Part shown: in pieces, positions 30,641 to 44,929 of the stretch | How positions within the stretch are numbered: position 1 is the first letter of the stretch | How the letters are laid out: every line of letters starts with the position of its first letter | NCBI RefSeq assembly: GCF_000002995.4 | Contig: NW_025062477.1 | Location: forward strand, 4,188,649-4,252,648 | DNA: 64,000 nt | Origin: Brugia malayi | Taxonomy: Eukaryota > Nematoda > Chromadorea > Rhabditida > Onchocercidae | Direction: 5' to 3' | Made by a program: the position numbers and the translations under genes | The notes under the pieces: generated by a model | Databases searched by the model: none | Seen by the model: only the letters and a program-made list of their open reading frames with translations | Told to the model about the DNA's origin: nothing

Positions 30641-33600
30641 AAAAAAAGACTTTGAAGAGAAACAACAATAAGTAAAAGTGAAATGCGTACGGTACACGTA
30701 AAACGTGAACTACTTCCAACCGTTATTCAAACCAAGAAATGCGATGCTCACAGAATGCAAATTTCTTGTCCAACACGATTGTTAAGATTTTATTTTTTTC
30801 TCAATGTTTCATTTTACTACTTGATATCATATATGATTCATTTTTCAACATAAAATTTTCAAACATAAATTTGTTAGCTCATGTAATGCCGAAACATGAG
30901 TAATAGTAAGATTTGATAAGGAATTAACTAAATATTAGTAATCAATTAACTTCAATATTTTGTCAAAAGTTAGCTTTTAATTTGTTAAATTTAAGCGACT
31001 TTGTTAGAAAAAATTGAAAAAAAATATATCATCAAATTTTTATCAATTAATTTTAATAATTAAATAAATTACTGGTGATATATTGAATAACCTTTTTTTT
31101 TTTTAAGTAATACTTTTTGAAAAATAACACTGAGTTGACAGTGAATGGAAGGAAAATTGAAATTTCATTGAAGCGATAAAAAATAATTGACGAATATTTA
31201 ATTTGCTCTCAAGCTTGCTTATTTTATTTTTGTTTACACACCTGTCAATACCTGTCAAAACGAGTTTTATACTCGTATGTGATAACTATTATTTCTTTTC
31301 TTTTTTCTATAATTATTTAATTAAGTGAAATATTAACGTATAATTTAATTTTAATGAAACTTTGCAATATAATTGAAGATTGAACATAAAAAAAAACAAA
31401 CGAAGAAATCGATCGATTAGCCTTTTTTTTTAAAATTATTACAATTACACTTAATAGCAGTAAATTTTTTTTCAAATATTTGAAATAACCACAAATAGTC
31501 TTATCAAAAAATATATTAACAAAATAAATCAGAATTAATACTAGAGTTTGAGTTTATAATAAATTGAAATTGTTAAATATCATTTAATTGCAAAAAAAAT
31601 ATGAGTAATTTCTTTTCTTCATCCTTTTCTATCTCATTTAAAAAAAAAAATAAAATTAAATATTTTTTAATAATAATTTTTTATACCATTATGTGCACAT
31701 TTTTTTCTCAATAAGAAAGATTCAAAATTTTTTTTTTTTTTGAAGCTAAAAGAATTAATTTAAATTTAAAAAAAGAATTTATACACAAAAACATAGCCCA
31801 AAAAAAAAAGAAAGGATTAGTTAATAAAAAATGATTAAAATATGAATCGAAAATTTATAAATGTTCATCTTTGTTTCGTATTTATGTAAAAAAATTTTCT
31901 TTTAATTAGTTCTAACTTTTTAAATTTAACTTTTTAAAATTTAGCTACTGAAATTAAATAAAATAACTTTTATGTAGCATTCTTAAAGTTTAGTAATTTT
32001 TTATGTTTTTTTTTTTTTTATAATTGTCCTTATTATTCTTCGTTTTTTTCCTTTCTTAAAGAAAATTTCTATTAATGAAAATTACGACGTAAAAATAAAA
32101 AAAAAACGGAAAACACGTTACGCTTCAACGTAAGCCATAACATATATCACTTATGTTAACAACGTTGAAAACGTTTGAAGTATTAATGAATAAATTTTAT
32201 AGCATTTAAAATTTATTGCTTAAATTATAAAAAAAGAAACTTTATAGTCTTCTCTCTCTCTCTCTCTCTATTTTGTTTTTTATTTTTCATCTTTATTATA
32301 TAAATATTATAAAAAGTTTAATTTAATTTCAAAAATGTAAGGAAAAAAAAATTTTACAAAATAATTATTCTTTTCATATAAGAAAAAAAAAAGTTAATTT
32401 ACCAATAGAAACCCAATTTTTACCCATTTTCAATCAATCAATCAATCAGTCAACTATTTCGATTAATTAATTCAATTAGTTTCTTCTGGTCAATTTATCA
32501 TTATTTATTAGCTATTCGATTTTTTTTTTTTTAAATCTTTTTATTTTTCTATCTTTTTCTTTATTTAAGAATTTCATTTCTAATTAAATTTATTTATCTT
32601 TTTTTTTTTTTTGCTTCTTAAGAAAATGTAAATAGTTAGGACAAATTGTTTCGCATCACTTCACTTATTTTAAGATTATTTTTTTTTTTTGTATCTTTTT
32701 ATTGCAATAAAAGAGTGTTTACCTTAGCTATAATTTCAGGTAAATATTAGAAATATTTATGGAATAAGAAAATAAGAAATAAAATGAATTAATTTAGCAA
32801 AGTGGAAAAAAGAAGCTCATAGTAATGAAGTTGCATATATTGAGTTATCAATTAATTACTGTTTTGGTTGATTTTTATCATTTGATATGAAATTGATGAA
32901 AAATTCGTCTCCGATTATTATTATTATATCATTATCATTGTTATTATTATTACTATTATTATTATTATTATTATCAATATTATTATTATTATCATTATTA
33001 TTATTATTATATTATATTATATCATCATTATCACTATTATTATCAATAGGCCATTATTATCATCATCACTATTATTATAATTGTCATTATTATTATTATT
33101 GTGATACATTTGTTTGTGCTAATTCTTGCAGTTAATTTTATCCATATAATTACAAATGGTTTTTTTTTTTTTCTTTTAAAAATAATATATTTTATAATTT
33201 TACAACATTAAACATGAATAGGAAATATTATTAAATTAGAAATTAAAAAAAAAGAGAATAATAGAATGAAAAAATAAATAAATTAAAAATTTTTTTTAAA
33301 AATTAAAAATTTTGCAATAACTAAATAAATAATTTATAAATAAATAGTTTTAATACATTGTATTGTATACTTTAATATTTTATATCACTATGACTTCAAT
33401 GAAATTTTGTTAGCATAAAAAAGAAATAAGCAATAATTTTAATTAATCCAATTCAATTTCAATCCAACTCCAAAATATAAATTACAAGTAACAAAAATAC
33501 ACAAAAATTTTCAATTGTTAAGATTAAATAAAATAATAGTTATAAAAGAATAAATGAACAAATTAATTAATTAGTTAATTAATTAATGGCAGTATTAATA

Positions 33601-34617
33601 TTTTTGTAAGTAATAAATAATAATAATATTTGTAAATAAGTAATAGTAATGATACTTTCAATTATAAAAATAAAACAAAATAATAGTTTTAAAAGAATAA
33701 ATAAATAAATTAATTATTTAGTTAATCAATTAATAACTGCATTAACATTTGTAAATAAATAATAGCATACCTATTTATAAGTAATGGGTAGTAAATAATA
33801 CTAGTACTTGTAATTAAATAATAGCATTAATATTTTGTAAATACTAAATAACAACAATAAAACTACTAATAATAATAGTAATAATAATAATGGCAATAAT
33901 AATAATAATAGCAATAATAATGATATTAATAATAATAATAAATAATCATAGAAAAAGCTAATAATAGAAAGTGAAAGATAGAAAAAAAGAAACAAATTTT
34001 ATCAATTTTTAAATGAATATATTACGTATTGGCATAAATTCTTGCTCTTACCCTTGAATTTCCCCAGTTATTTTTATTTCTTCCCGGGAAATTCCTTTTT
34101 TCTTTTTTAATGGAAAGAAATTTATAACTGAACTTCTTTATCTTTTTTAAATCTTTTTTTTTTAAAAAAAAGGTATTTTGATTCATTTATTCATCACAAA
34201 AGCTATTATTCTAAATAATACATTATTTTATTTTCAGGAAATAAATTAATTTTTTTTTTAAATGGCCTATAAATATTATAATATAAAAACAGTTTGTTGT
34301 TGCTATTGTTTGCTATATCTTAATATATTTTAAAAAACGAAACAAGTTTGAAATTTAATAAATATCTCCTTTTTTTTTTCTTTTTTACTAAAACCTGAAA
34401 TACTTCTTAATAACAAAAGAAAAATTTTCTCTCTCTCTCCCTCTCTCTCTCTCTCTCCCTCTCTGATATTGAAAAGAGCTTCCATATCTATAATATTAGA
34501 AAATAACTCCTTTAAATTGCTATAATAACGTGATTTTTTCTTTTTATGATGATTGAAAAATTTTTCCCAAATTACAAGCAAAATTTCACGATATAATGGG
34601 TAAAAAAAAAATAAATG

Positions 34618-34749
34618 AAATTTTGTATGAAATATACGAATGACGTAAAAACGTGTATTCTAAAATTTATATGAAATATACGAATGACGTAAAAACGTGT
34701 ATTCTAAAATTTGTATGGAATATACGAATGACGTAAAAGCGTGCATTCT
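34618..34749. repeat. Three 44-base tandem repeats carrying TGACGTAA
   Basis: Copies at 34618-34661, 34662-34705 and 34706-34749 share the core ATATACGAATGACGTAAAA followed by CGTG and ATTCT. TGACGTAA, an ATF/CREB-type bZIP site by established consensus, is unchanged in all three (34641-34648, 34685-34692, 34729-34736), while substitutions fall elsewhere in the unit. Confidence 0.85.
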
Positions 34750-37457
34750 AAAATTGATGAGTTACTTACTTTTCATTTTACAAGTAAAGTTATTGTTCAA
34801 AAATTAACTACTTTATATCATTTATGATATCATGAAAAGATTGATAAAAATAATAATACAATGTTATTTAATTAGATAGTTTTCTCTACAAGTAAAAGAA
34901 AGTAAAAAAGTAAGCATTTTTTAGGTAAAGTAATAATTTATAAGTAATATTTCAGGTTTATATTATATCACAATTAATATATATATATGAAAAAAATAAA
35001 ATGATAAATGAATTTTTTTTTACTTTTGCATACAAATATGACAGATTGTATATTTTTAACAATAAGAAATTAAATTTTGTAATAATAAATTAAATGAATT
35101 GAATTATTAATTAAACAATTATTCAATTATTGAATTTTTTTTATGAAAAAATAAAGTAGCAGTTTAAATTACCAATATTTTATTAAAAAATTTTCTTTCT
35201 TTCTTTTTCATCATAACTAATTGAGTTAATTTAATAGGTAAAAATTTCAATAAAATTTAAACTATAATTTCATTCTTCCAAAATTTCATTTTCAAAAATT
35301 TAAATTTCTTTTTTTTGAATGTAAATTAGTGAGTATGGCATATTTTGTTGACGCCATTTCTCGAAAAGACATTATCATCCATTTCCGTTTATTTATTTCA
35401 TTTTTTACAATCATTAAAATATATTGTAAATTTAATTTAAGTTTTTATTATTAAAAATTTTTACTAATTTCATTGTTTGGAAAATAAAAAATATTTGTAA
35501 TTGTTATTTAATAAATTAAAAAAAAGATATTTTGTAATGAAATATGATTTTACATTAAATTTAATAAATTAATTTTATTTTTATTAGTGTCACTTTGCTA
35601 ATTTCACAATTATTTATGTTATTTATAAGCCATCCGCTATATGTTACTAATATTTTTGGAATTAAATTATATATTTTTTAAAATTATAATTAAAAAAAAT
35701 TTTAATTATAACTAAAATAAGCAAATACAAATAAATAATTTTTTTTTGATGATAATAATAATTAATAATAATGATGATAACGAATTAATTAATTAACTAA
35801 TAAATAAATTAACTACTTAGAATAATAGATATTTCATAAATAAATAAATCATTATTTTTATTAATAAACAAATAAGTAAATATAAATAAATAACAAATTT
35901 AGCAGTAATAATAATAATAATAAATAAATAAATTGACCAATAAAAAATTATTTACTTATAATAAATCAATAAATATATAAGTGAAAGTAGATATTATTTA
36001 TTCATAATAATAATAATAAATAAATAAATAAACAAATAAAACAAAACAGACAAGAAAATGAATCAAAAATTTAATAAAATATTATTTTTAAAAATATATA
36101 CCATTAATAAAAATGTAAATTTTCAATTAAATTTAATTCAATTCGAATTGTTGGTAAAATTAAATTAAATTGAGTGTAACAATTCCATTAGTTATAATAG
36201 CAATTTCATCTTTCAATTCTCGTTTTCATCCTTTTTGCAATGCTAGAAAATTTCATGAAAAAAAATTTTTTTTTTCTTTTCAAAAAAACTTTTTTAAAAT
36301 TTAGATTTTTCTTTTTTGGTAAATTAATTAGCAATTGATAGTTTAAGGTACGAAAAAATATTTAAAACAATTTGCATAAAATTTAAATCACAAATTTATC
36401 ACTGAAATTATGACAAATCATTATCGGAATTAGTTTGATAAAATTTCAACTCAAAAATTTCATTTCATCAAAAAAAATAAAAAAGAAAAAAAATTTTTTT
36501 TTCTAAACATTTTGGTTTTAATTTTAATATTCGAATAATGAATTTAGCAAATAAGTATTTTCAAAAATTATATTAATTAGGAAGCATTTTTAGGAAAAAA
36601 AGAAAATAAACAATGAATTGAATTCATTTTCATAATGTAAACAATCAATGATATTATAAAAATATTTTATTGTGTTATTTTTATTAGCAATTTTTTTTTT
36701 TAATTTTATTAAAATTTAATGAAATCATTTAATTTTTGCAAATTATTCTTTGGATATTTAATAATTCTAATTAGCAATAATTATTGTTTATTATTTAAAA
36801 TTGCTTGGGTTTGAAATTTTTTTTTTTAAAAAAATTTTTCAATTTTATTTTTCTTTTTTTGTTCCTGTCTTTCTATTTTTTTCATTTAATTTAATTATTT
36901 TTGTTAAAGCAAATTAAAATTTAACAAAATTATTTCTAACTGTACTTTTACTCCTCATTTGTCATTTCAAATTAAATTTGTTTATTTAAAAAAATGACTT
37001 TTTTTTGTGTTAGAATCATTCGATTTCTGATATCAAAAAAAAGAAAAATCTAAAATTCATACGTTTTATAGACATTAATTTGAATACAATCAAAGTTAAA
37101 ATTAAATTAAAATTTTGTTAATTAAAACTAAATTAAATTTTTGTTAGAGGATAAAGTTTTTTTGTTTTAAAAATGAGAATTTTTGAAAAACTTTAAAGTT
37201 TATTTAATTTAATTTAATAAATATTTTTCTTTGTTATTTACTAAATTTATTTGTGTTGTTTTTTTTTTTTTTTTTTTGTTTATTTTTTTTCTTAACTAAT
37301 TGTTTTTTCTTAGCAATGAAGTAAAAGCCATTTATGACAAGTAAATAATTTGTGCAAATTAAATTGTTTGTAAATTAACTGCTGGTAATTAAATCTTAAA
37401 ATAAATTTTATTATTTAATTTTGTTATTCATAACAGGTTTGAAAAGATTTATAAGGC

Positions 37458-37497
<40 letters not shown>

Positions 37498-38397
37498 GAA
37501 GGTAGAAAAGGATGAAATTTATTGAAATAAGTTGTTATCAACTGGCATAAACATGCATGAAATCATTTGATAATTAAAATTTCGACAGTCTCATAAACAA
37601 ATCAAATTTTTTGATTTATTTTCTTCTTTTTTAAAAATTAATTTTTCATTGCTTAATTATTTTGTTTACTCATTTATCTTCGAATAACTTATGTTTATTT
37701 TTATTTTTAATTTTTTTTGCATTAAATGCATGCATCATTTTGAATTCCTTTGAAAAATATTTAATTCTTTAAATGAAATTTATATTCTCATATTTTTATT
37801 GAAGTAACTCTGACATTGAAATTAATTTTAAAAAAAAAATGAAATTGAAAGAAAAAAAGAAAAAGTGGAAGAATATTTGAGAAAGTTTTTTTTAATTATT
37901 AGTGCAATTTAATAATTAATTAGTTTGGATAATTAATCCAAAATTTAGCATTTAGGTTGATAATTTAAAAAAAAAAATAGATCAAGAATTTAAGTTAAAA
38001 TTTAAAAAAAAAAAGCTAAATAAATGACAAACAATCATTTAAAAAAAAAAATGAATTCGCTTAAATTATTGATCAAATATGACATTTAGAAGAAATATTA
38101 CAAAATTAAAATAACTTACGCCTAATATCCATTTCAATATTTTGATGAAAAATAATTTGAAATTTTTAAATTTTTAATAATAATTTAATTGTTATATGAT
38201 TAATATGACATCAATAAAATTAGCAATAAAAATTTAATTTCGTCTAATTAAATTCAAATTTTTTCGTTGGTGTTTTTTTTTCTTTCTTTTCTTTTCTATG
38301 ATATCAAACAAAAATTAAATTATTGAAGAAATAACAACACACATAAAAATAATGAGCGGTATTTTTTCAATAGGATGATAATAATGATGATGATAAG

Positions 38398-38757
38398 AAT
38401 AGTGATAACAATGATAATGATGATGTTGACGACAATAGTGATAATAATGATAATGATGATTGTGACAACAATAGTGATAATAATGATAATGATGATTGTG
38501 ACAACAATAGTGATAATAATGATAATGATGATTGTGACAACAATAGTGATAATAATGATAATGATGATGTTGATGACAATAGTGATAATAATGATAATGA
38601 TGATGGTGACAACAATAGTGATAATAATGATAATGATGATGGTGACAACAATAGTGATAATAATGATAATGATGATGTTGGTGAAAATAGTGATAATAAT
38701 GATAATGGTGATGTTGACAACAATAGTGATAATAATGATAATGATGATGATAACGAT
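38398..38757. repeat. 36-base tandem array, about ten copies
   Basis: The unit contains CAATAGTGATAATAATGATA followed by ATGATGATTGTGACAA, with a steady 36-base spacing and a few substitutions per copy. Because 36 is a multiple of three and no unit contains an aligned stop, long open frames appear on both strands (Ile/Met/Thr on one, His/Tyr or Ser/Leu on the other). These are repeat artefacts. Confidence 0.85.
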
Positions 38758-39595
38758 AGTGATAATGATAACGATGAAATAGTAATAGTGTCAGCAATAA
38801 TTTCAGGGCAGAAGTAATTTAATACTTCTGTTTCAATCAGTGTTTAATTCAATTCAATCTAATTTTTAAATTTGTTTGACCTATTTTTTTAAACTCCTAG
38901 CAATCACTTTTTTCTCTTTTTTTTTCTACTATTTCAAATAAAATTTAATATTATTAAAAATCAAATTATTTCCTTTTTTTTTTTGTAAAAAATTAGCTAA
39001 TACATAAATATATTACACGTTATATTATCCCGAAAAAACAATTTTTTTTTATTTGCAAATTATGCTCATTTAAAATAAAATAATTCAAAATATTTAGAGC
39101 ATAAATTTCATTACTGCTTTAATTAATTAATTATTTAATTAAAAAAGTGAGCAAAAAACTAGTAAATTATAATAAGTAAAAAGTAAACAAAATAAAATTA
39201 TAGTGACAAAAATTTAAATTTTGATTTTTTTTTTCACCCTTTAATCAAAAATGAAATTTATTGCAAATCTAAATTGCAAGCTTTTCCTTTCAGATTCATT
39301 ATTTACGATTTATTATTAATAATAATAATAATAATAATATGAAAATTTTTATTTTAAAAATTTTGATTAGAATAACTTTCAGAAAAGAATTTCGAAAATA
39401 TTAACTTAATTCAAATAAAATTAATAATATAATAATTTAAAAGCAACTGTGTTATCAGTTAGTGATAATTTTAATGCTACTTAGCTTATCATAAATTGTT
39501 ATCCCCCAAATTTATTATCACTGCTTAGAAAATATTATAGAGTTATAGCGCTAAAAAAATATTCTTAAATGAAATATTAACAAATAATAAATAAA

Positions 39596-39635
39596 TATCT
39601 CGAGATCATTAATTTTTATTAATGGTCTCGAGATA
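39596..39635. repeat. 17-base-arm hairpin with CTCGAG
   Basis: ATCTCGAGATCATTAAT at 39597-39613 faces ATTAATGGTCTCGAGAT at 39618-39634, with one mismatch (a G/T wobble) and a 4-base loop. The isolated GC-containing stem stands out in the AT-rich desert. Confidence 0.65.
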
Positions 39636-42600
39636 ATTTTCATTGTTCATTTTATGATTAATTAAAAAAGTGATAAAATGATTTGAAAATTATTTTACAT
39701 TTTATATAATACTTTTATGCTCATTTCCTAACTAATTAATATTACCAATTTGTCTTTTTTTCAGATATTTTCATTATTTTTGAATGTTATTATTATCATT
39801 CTTATCATTTTATTAAATTTTGTTTAAATCGATTATTTCTTTTCTTCATCGAAATTTATGCTTTACGGACTTTTCAAACAAAATATATTAAAATTTGTCA
39901 ACGATTATTTGATGTTTAACATTTTGTTATCAAATTTTATCAAATGTTTATGAAATCTTATCATTATCAATCATTAAAATTACTAAATAAAATAAAATAA
40001 ATTTTTTTTAAAAAAATATATTTCTATTCTTTTTTTTCTTATTTTATTATTTCATTTTGTTATTTCTTCATTCCTACATTAATAATTGTCACTGCATCAC
40101 ATTCATGAATGATCATCACATTTTGAGGGTCACACAAAGGTCATTTTATCACAATCCTTTTCAAACATTTTCTTTCCAATTCGATGATTTCATTTACCTC
40201 TCTCTCTTCCTCTCCCTCTCCCTCTCTCTCTCTCTTTATGTTAACTTTATTTTTGCTTCAAATACTACAACAATTATTAATTCTAATTCTACTTATTATT
40301 CTTCCAACTTCTCTAATAGCCATTCTTCCATTTATTTCTAATATAATTTTAAATGAGTAAATATTTACATTTTAGCCAAATAAACAAACAATTATTGAGC
40401 ATTTAGCAAAGAAATACAAAAAACAAATATTAATAATTTTTAAATTAAATTTCTTATTTTTTGTTTATTCAAGAAAAAAAAGATTAGTAATAAATAAATT
40501 TTTGATTAATAGCATTCAAAAATTTTCAAATTAAAAAATAATTGTACTAGAAGAGATAATTTTAGATTAACTATGTAATATAAATTTAAAAAAGTTCATT
40601 CGTCGTTGGATAATTGCCTGAGTGATAAGATAATGATAAGATGGAATATTTTAGTGATAAAACATTTAAAGTAACAAACATATTGCAAATATTACTGTTT
40701 TAAAAGAAAAAAGCGAAAATTACTTAAATTAATCGAACGATAATTTTTTGATCTGATCGTTGCTTCAGATCAAAATTACTTTTAATTAAACTATTTTTAG
40801 CCAAAACAAATTTATCGATGTAGGAGCTTGGCATTTCTTTTTTTTTTGTTTAGAAATTCAAATATTTTTAATTTCAGTTTTTTCTTTTTGCCAATTTTTT
40901 TTTTTGAAAACACATTTTGAAAGTAAAATATAATATTAATAAATAAATATAAGACATATACTTTAATAAAAATTAAATTATAAATTTTGATATTTTGACA
41001 ATTTCAGTTCATCCAAATTTTTTTTTTTGTTTTTAATTAATTCTTAATTAATTTTTTTTTTTAAATCAAAATTTCAACTTTTTAAGGGTTAGAAATTGTA
41101 GCAATACGAGAAAACTTTATTTCTGTGCAATGAAAGTCACAAAAAAATTTTTTTTTTTTTTCAATTTAAAATTTAAAAAAATGTTTACTATAAAATATAA
41201 AATTCAACTGAATTTAGAGTTAAGTAATATTTGAGTTAAATTTTATTAATTTCTTTTGCATTAGCTTAAATTATATTTTCAACAGATTAATCCATTTTGT
41301 TTTTCTTTCTTTTTCTTCAAACAATCAAAAAATAAACATTTAAATTTTGGAAAAATTAGAATTGTTTTCAAAGCTTGATCATCACGTATAAATCACGTGC
41401 TTCTCTCGATCACGTCACTCCAATACGTCAATTAATAACTTCTTTCTCATTGGTATATCTAAATTCAGCAACAAATATATTATTTACTTGCAATGATTAA
41501 TTATAAAAATAAATTTCATTTAAGTATTTAATTTTGTAAAAATTAATTAAAAATTTCAAATATAGAAAAATTCGAAAATTTAATTAAAATAAAGTCTTTT
41601 TCTATTCATAATTGTTGGATTAAATGTTGTAAAATGAAAGTAAACAAATTACTGTTTTAAAACTTTTCTAATTAGAATTAAATGATTCAGCAAAAAATTA
41701 AAAAATTAATTTTATTTTGTTATTTTGTGATAATAATTTTAATCAAATTTATAGTTTGATATTTAAGATGCAATCGAAAAATTAATTTAATTTCCAAAAA
41801 TTCAATTTTTTCCTTATTTAACTTTATTTTTTTACTTCTAAAACATTTGATTTAAACTCAAACTAAATTATATTTAGTAAAAAAAAATTTTTTTTAAATG
41901 TTGATATTTAAATTCGAGTTAACAAATGCATATTTTAAAAAATTAAAATGGATTGCAATCGATTGAAATAGTATAAAAATGAAAATGTTAAAAATTAAAA
42001 GTTATGCATTCCATTTAAAAAATTTAAAAAGGTATGTTTATTTTCTATTTTAATTTAAGAAAGCTATTAACTGCTTTGAAAATTTTGAATTTGAAGTTTT
42101 TGGAATGAAAATTTCTGCTAAAGTTTTATTAAAAATTAAAATTTTTTGTTGTGTTTGTAGCAAAATTATACTTTTTTCCTTTTTTAATTTGTTAATCAAA
42201 TTATTCCAATTTTTATAAAATTTAATTAAAAAAAACACTTTTTAATATGAAGAATTTAATATTTTATCAATGATACTTTGAATTGATATTTTTTTAAAGT
42301 TATTAAAACAAAAAAAAAAAGTGAATAGTAAAATTTGAAATTAAAAATATAAAAAAAAGAAGAAAAAAGTTTCAAAATTCAATATTAAATGATTTTTTAT
42401 GTGTTTTTCAGTTTGTTTTTTTTTTTTCTTTTAATTCCTTTTTTTTACCAAATATAAATTTGAAATAAAGTTGAAAAAAAAAATGAAATTATTTTTTTTT
42501 TTTTTACAAACACAAACTATAAAAGGAATTGACAATGTCGCAGGTGGTAACAAGTAAACAAAAAAAAAAAAAAACGAAAAATAATTTGAAACAACGACCA

Positions 42601-43749
42601 CAATGCCAGCTGTTATTTTATCAATTTCTTTTGATTAAATTTTTTTTTTTTTAAATTGTTATAAACCGGACAGACTAAAATTAAATTAGATTAACAATAA
42701 TCAGTTTCCGGTTTTATTTATTAACTTTTTTTTCTGAACTTGATTTTGTTTATATACCAGTTCCTAATCATTGCAATCTTACAATACGGATTTTATGAAA
42801 TCTTTTTTGATTTGAAAATTTGTAAACAAATAGATAAATTCGATTAAAAAAAAATTTTTTTTCTTTTTGTTTTTTACAATATTTTTTGGATTAAATATTA
42901 TAAAATGAAAGTAAATGCTTTTATGGTTTATGTTTTCATAATAATAATTCTAAAATTATTTCAGATTATCCAACAGAAAAACTGTTTTGCTTAACTTTCT
43001 CTTAAAGTAATTTTAATAAGTTGCGCTAATAATAATAATAGTAATAATAACAATAATAGTAATAATGAATCACTATTTTATACTTATCATTCGTCATTAT
43101 TGTTGTTATTATTATCAGTTGTTAAAATTATTTATCATTATTAATTATTATTATTATTATTATTACTTATATTTTTAAATTGTTCATTATAATTTGAAGT
43201 AAAATCATCTAGCTAAATTCGATTCATTTAATTTCAGTTAAAATTTTCAAATTATCTCAAAGAAGCTTTTTCTTCTTTTTTTCTCTTCGTCATTTTAAAC
43301 ATTTATTTTAAAACATACTTAAAATATATATTCATTCAAGAACTTTTTACTACTAATTTGATTATAATTCTGTAATTCAGACAATTCATTGCTTATCTTA
43401 TCATTTATCATTTACGCACACTTACATTCTTATCACTTTCTTATCATTTAATTTATCATTTCATCTTCACTAATACTCATCTTTTGAATTAGTAATAAAA
43501 TCATGAAACTGTATACGACTGAAATTTTTATTTCTATCATTTGATAAAAAAGTAGAATAATCAACTAACAAATTTTTGAGAGGCACATTTGAAATTATTT
43601 GATAGATGGGAGTGACAAGTCGTCTTTCTCTCCTACAAACTATCTCACCTCACCGGGGTTTCCAGCATTTGTCACCATGTTCTTGTCACCTTTAAATCGC
43701 CACCTTTTTCCTCCTTCTTTCCTATAACTCTACTTTATCCCTCCCTCCC

Positions 43750-43782
<33 letters not shown>

Positions 43783-44896
43783 ATCCTCCTTTCTTAATTC
43801 ATCTTTTGATCATCTGAATGCTCCGATTGCTCCACCCTAGAACACATGTCCAAGTGTCACCTTTTTTGTGACCTGTCCACCATATACACCTCTCATTTAA
43901 AATTCTTTTTAACTTTTCTTATCATTCGTTCCGATCCATACTACTCCTTTGCGGGACATTAAATGCTAAAAAGGTTTAAATTAGCCCGCAAAGACAGTAA
44001 ATGGTGACAAATAATACTTATTAATTGTCCTAATTTATTGATAACAATCTTAGCACTAATAATTTTTTTTATTTTTTTTTAATTCTAATTTTGATATTCA
44101 ATTCTAATATTATATTAGTATCATTGCTTTTTCTGTTTCCTTTTTTTACTATTATTGTTGCTGTAAAAATTATTGTTGTTTTAAAAAAGTTAACATAATT
44201 TCCTTCTTTTCCTTCTTTTTAATTTCATCTTTTAAAGCAATCAATTTAAATAAAATATTAATAATAATTTGATTATTTAATTTCTGTTTTGAAAATTTTT
44301 TTCTTTTCAATATTAGTGTAAAGTATTAATGCTAAAGATTTGATTTATTTAAGGATTATAAATGAGATATAATAAAAAATTTTGTGAATGTTTAAATTTT
44401 TAATGAAATTAAAGACCAATGATTAAAGAATAAAATGATGAATTTATTTCTTTTTCTTTTCAGTAATCCATGCTATTACTATTAGATTTTAGCATTTTCG
44501 AGATGTAATTGATTGCATTTTAAAAATTAGTTTAACTAAAACAATTAAATGCAATTTCTTCAATTTCTGTTTCTTAAAAATTTCCAATTTCTATTTCTTA
44601 AAAAATTTAACTTTGAATATAATTGTTAGAAAATTTTTATATCATAATCAAATTTTTAAAAATTGATTAAGTAAAACAAGCAAAAACAAGCTTTTTTTTA
44701 TTTTCTGCTATGTCAAAATTGATTAAATATTTTAGATAATTTAGTAAATAAGGTAAGGATTTTTTTTAATTGGCGAATTTTTTTTCTTAAATTTATTTAG
44801 AATATGTAACTTCTAAGGAATTATCAAATTAATTAATAGCTTATATTGAAGAAAAAAACAATAACTTATATTTAATAACTGAAATACTAAAATTTA

Positions 44897-44929
<33 letters not shown>

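Noticed and set aside
38315..38797. Open frames of 118-160 codons on both strands
   Set aside because: Artefact of the 36-base tandem repeat, which contains no stop in several frames; no splice sites or family similarity.
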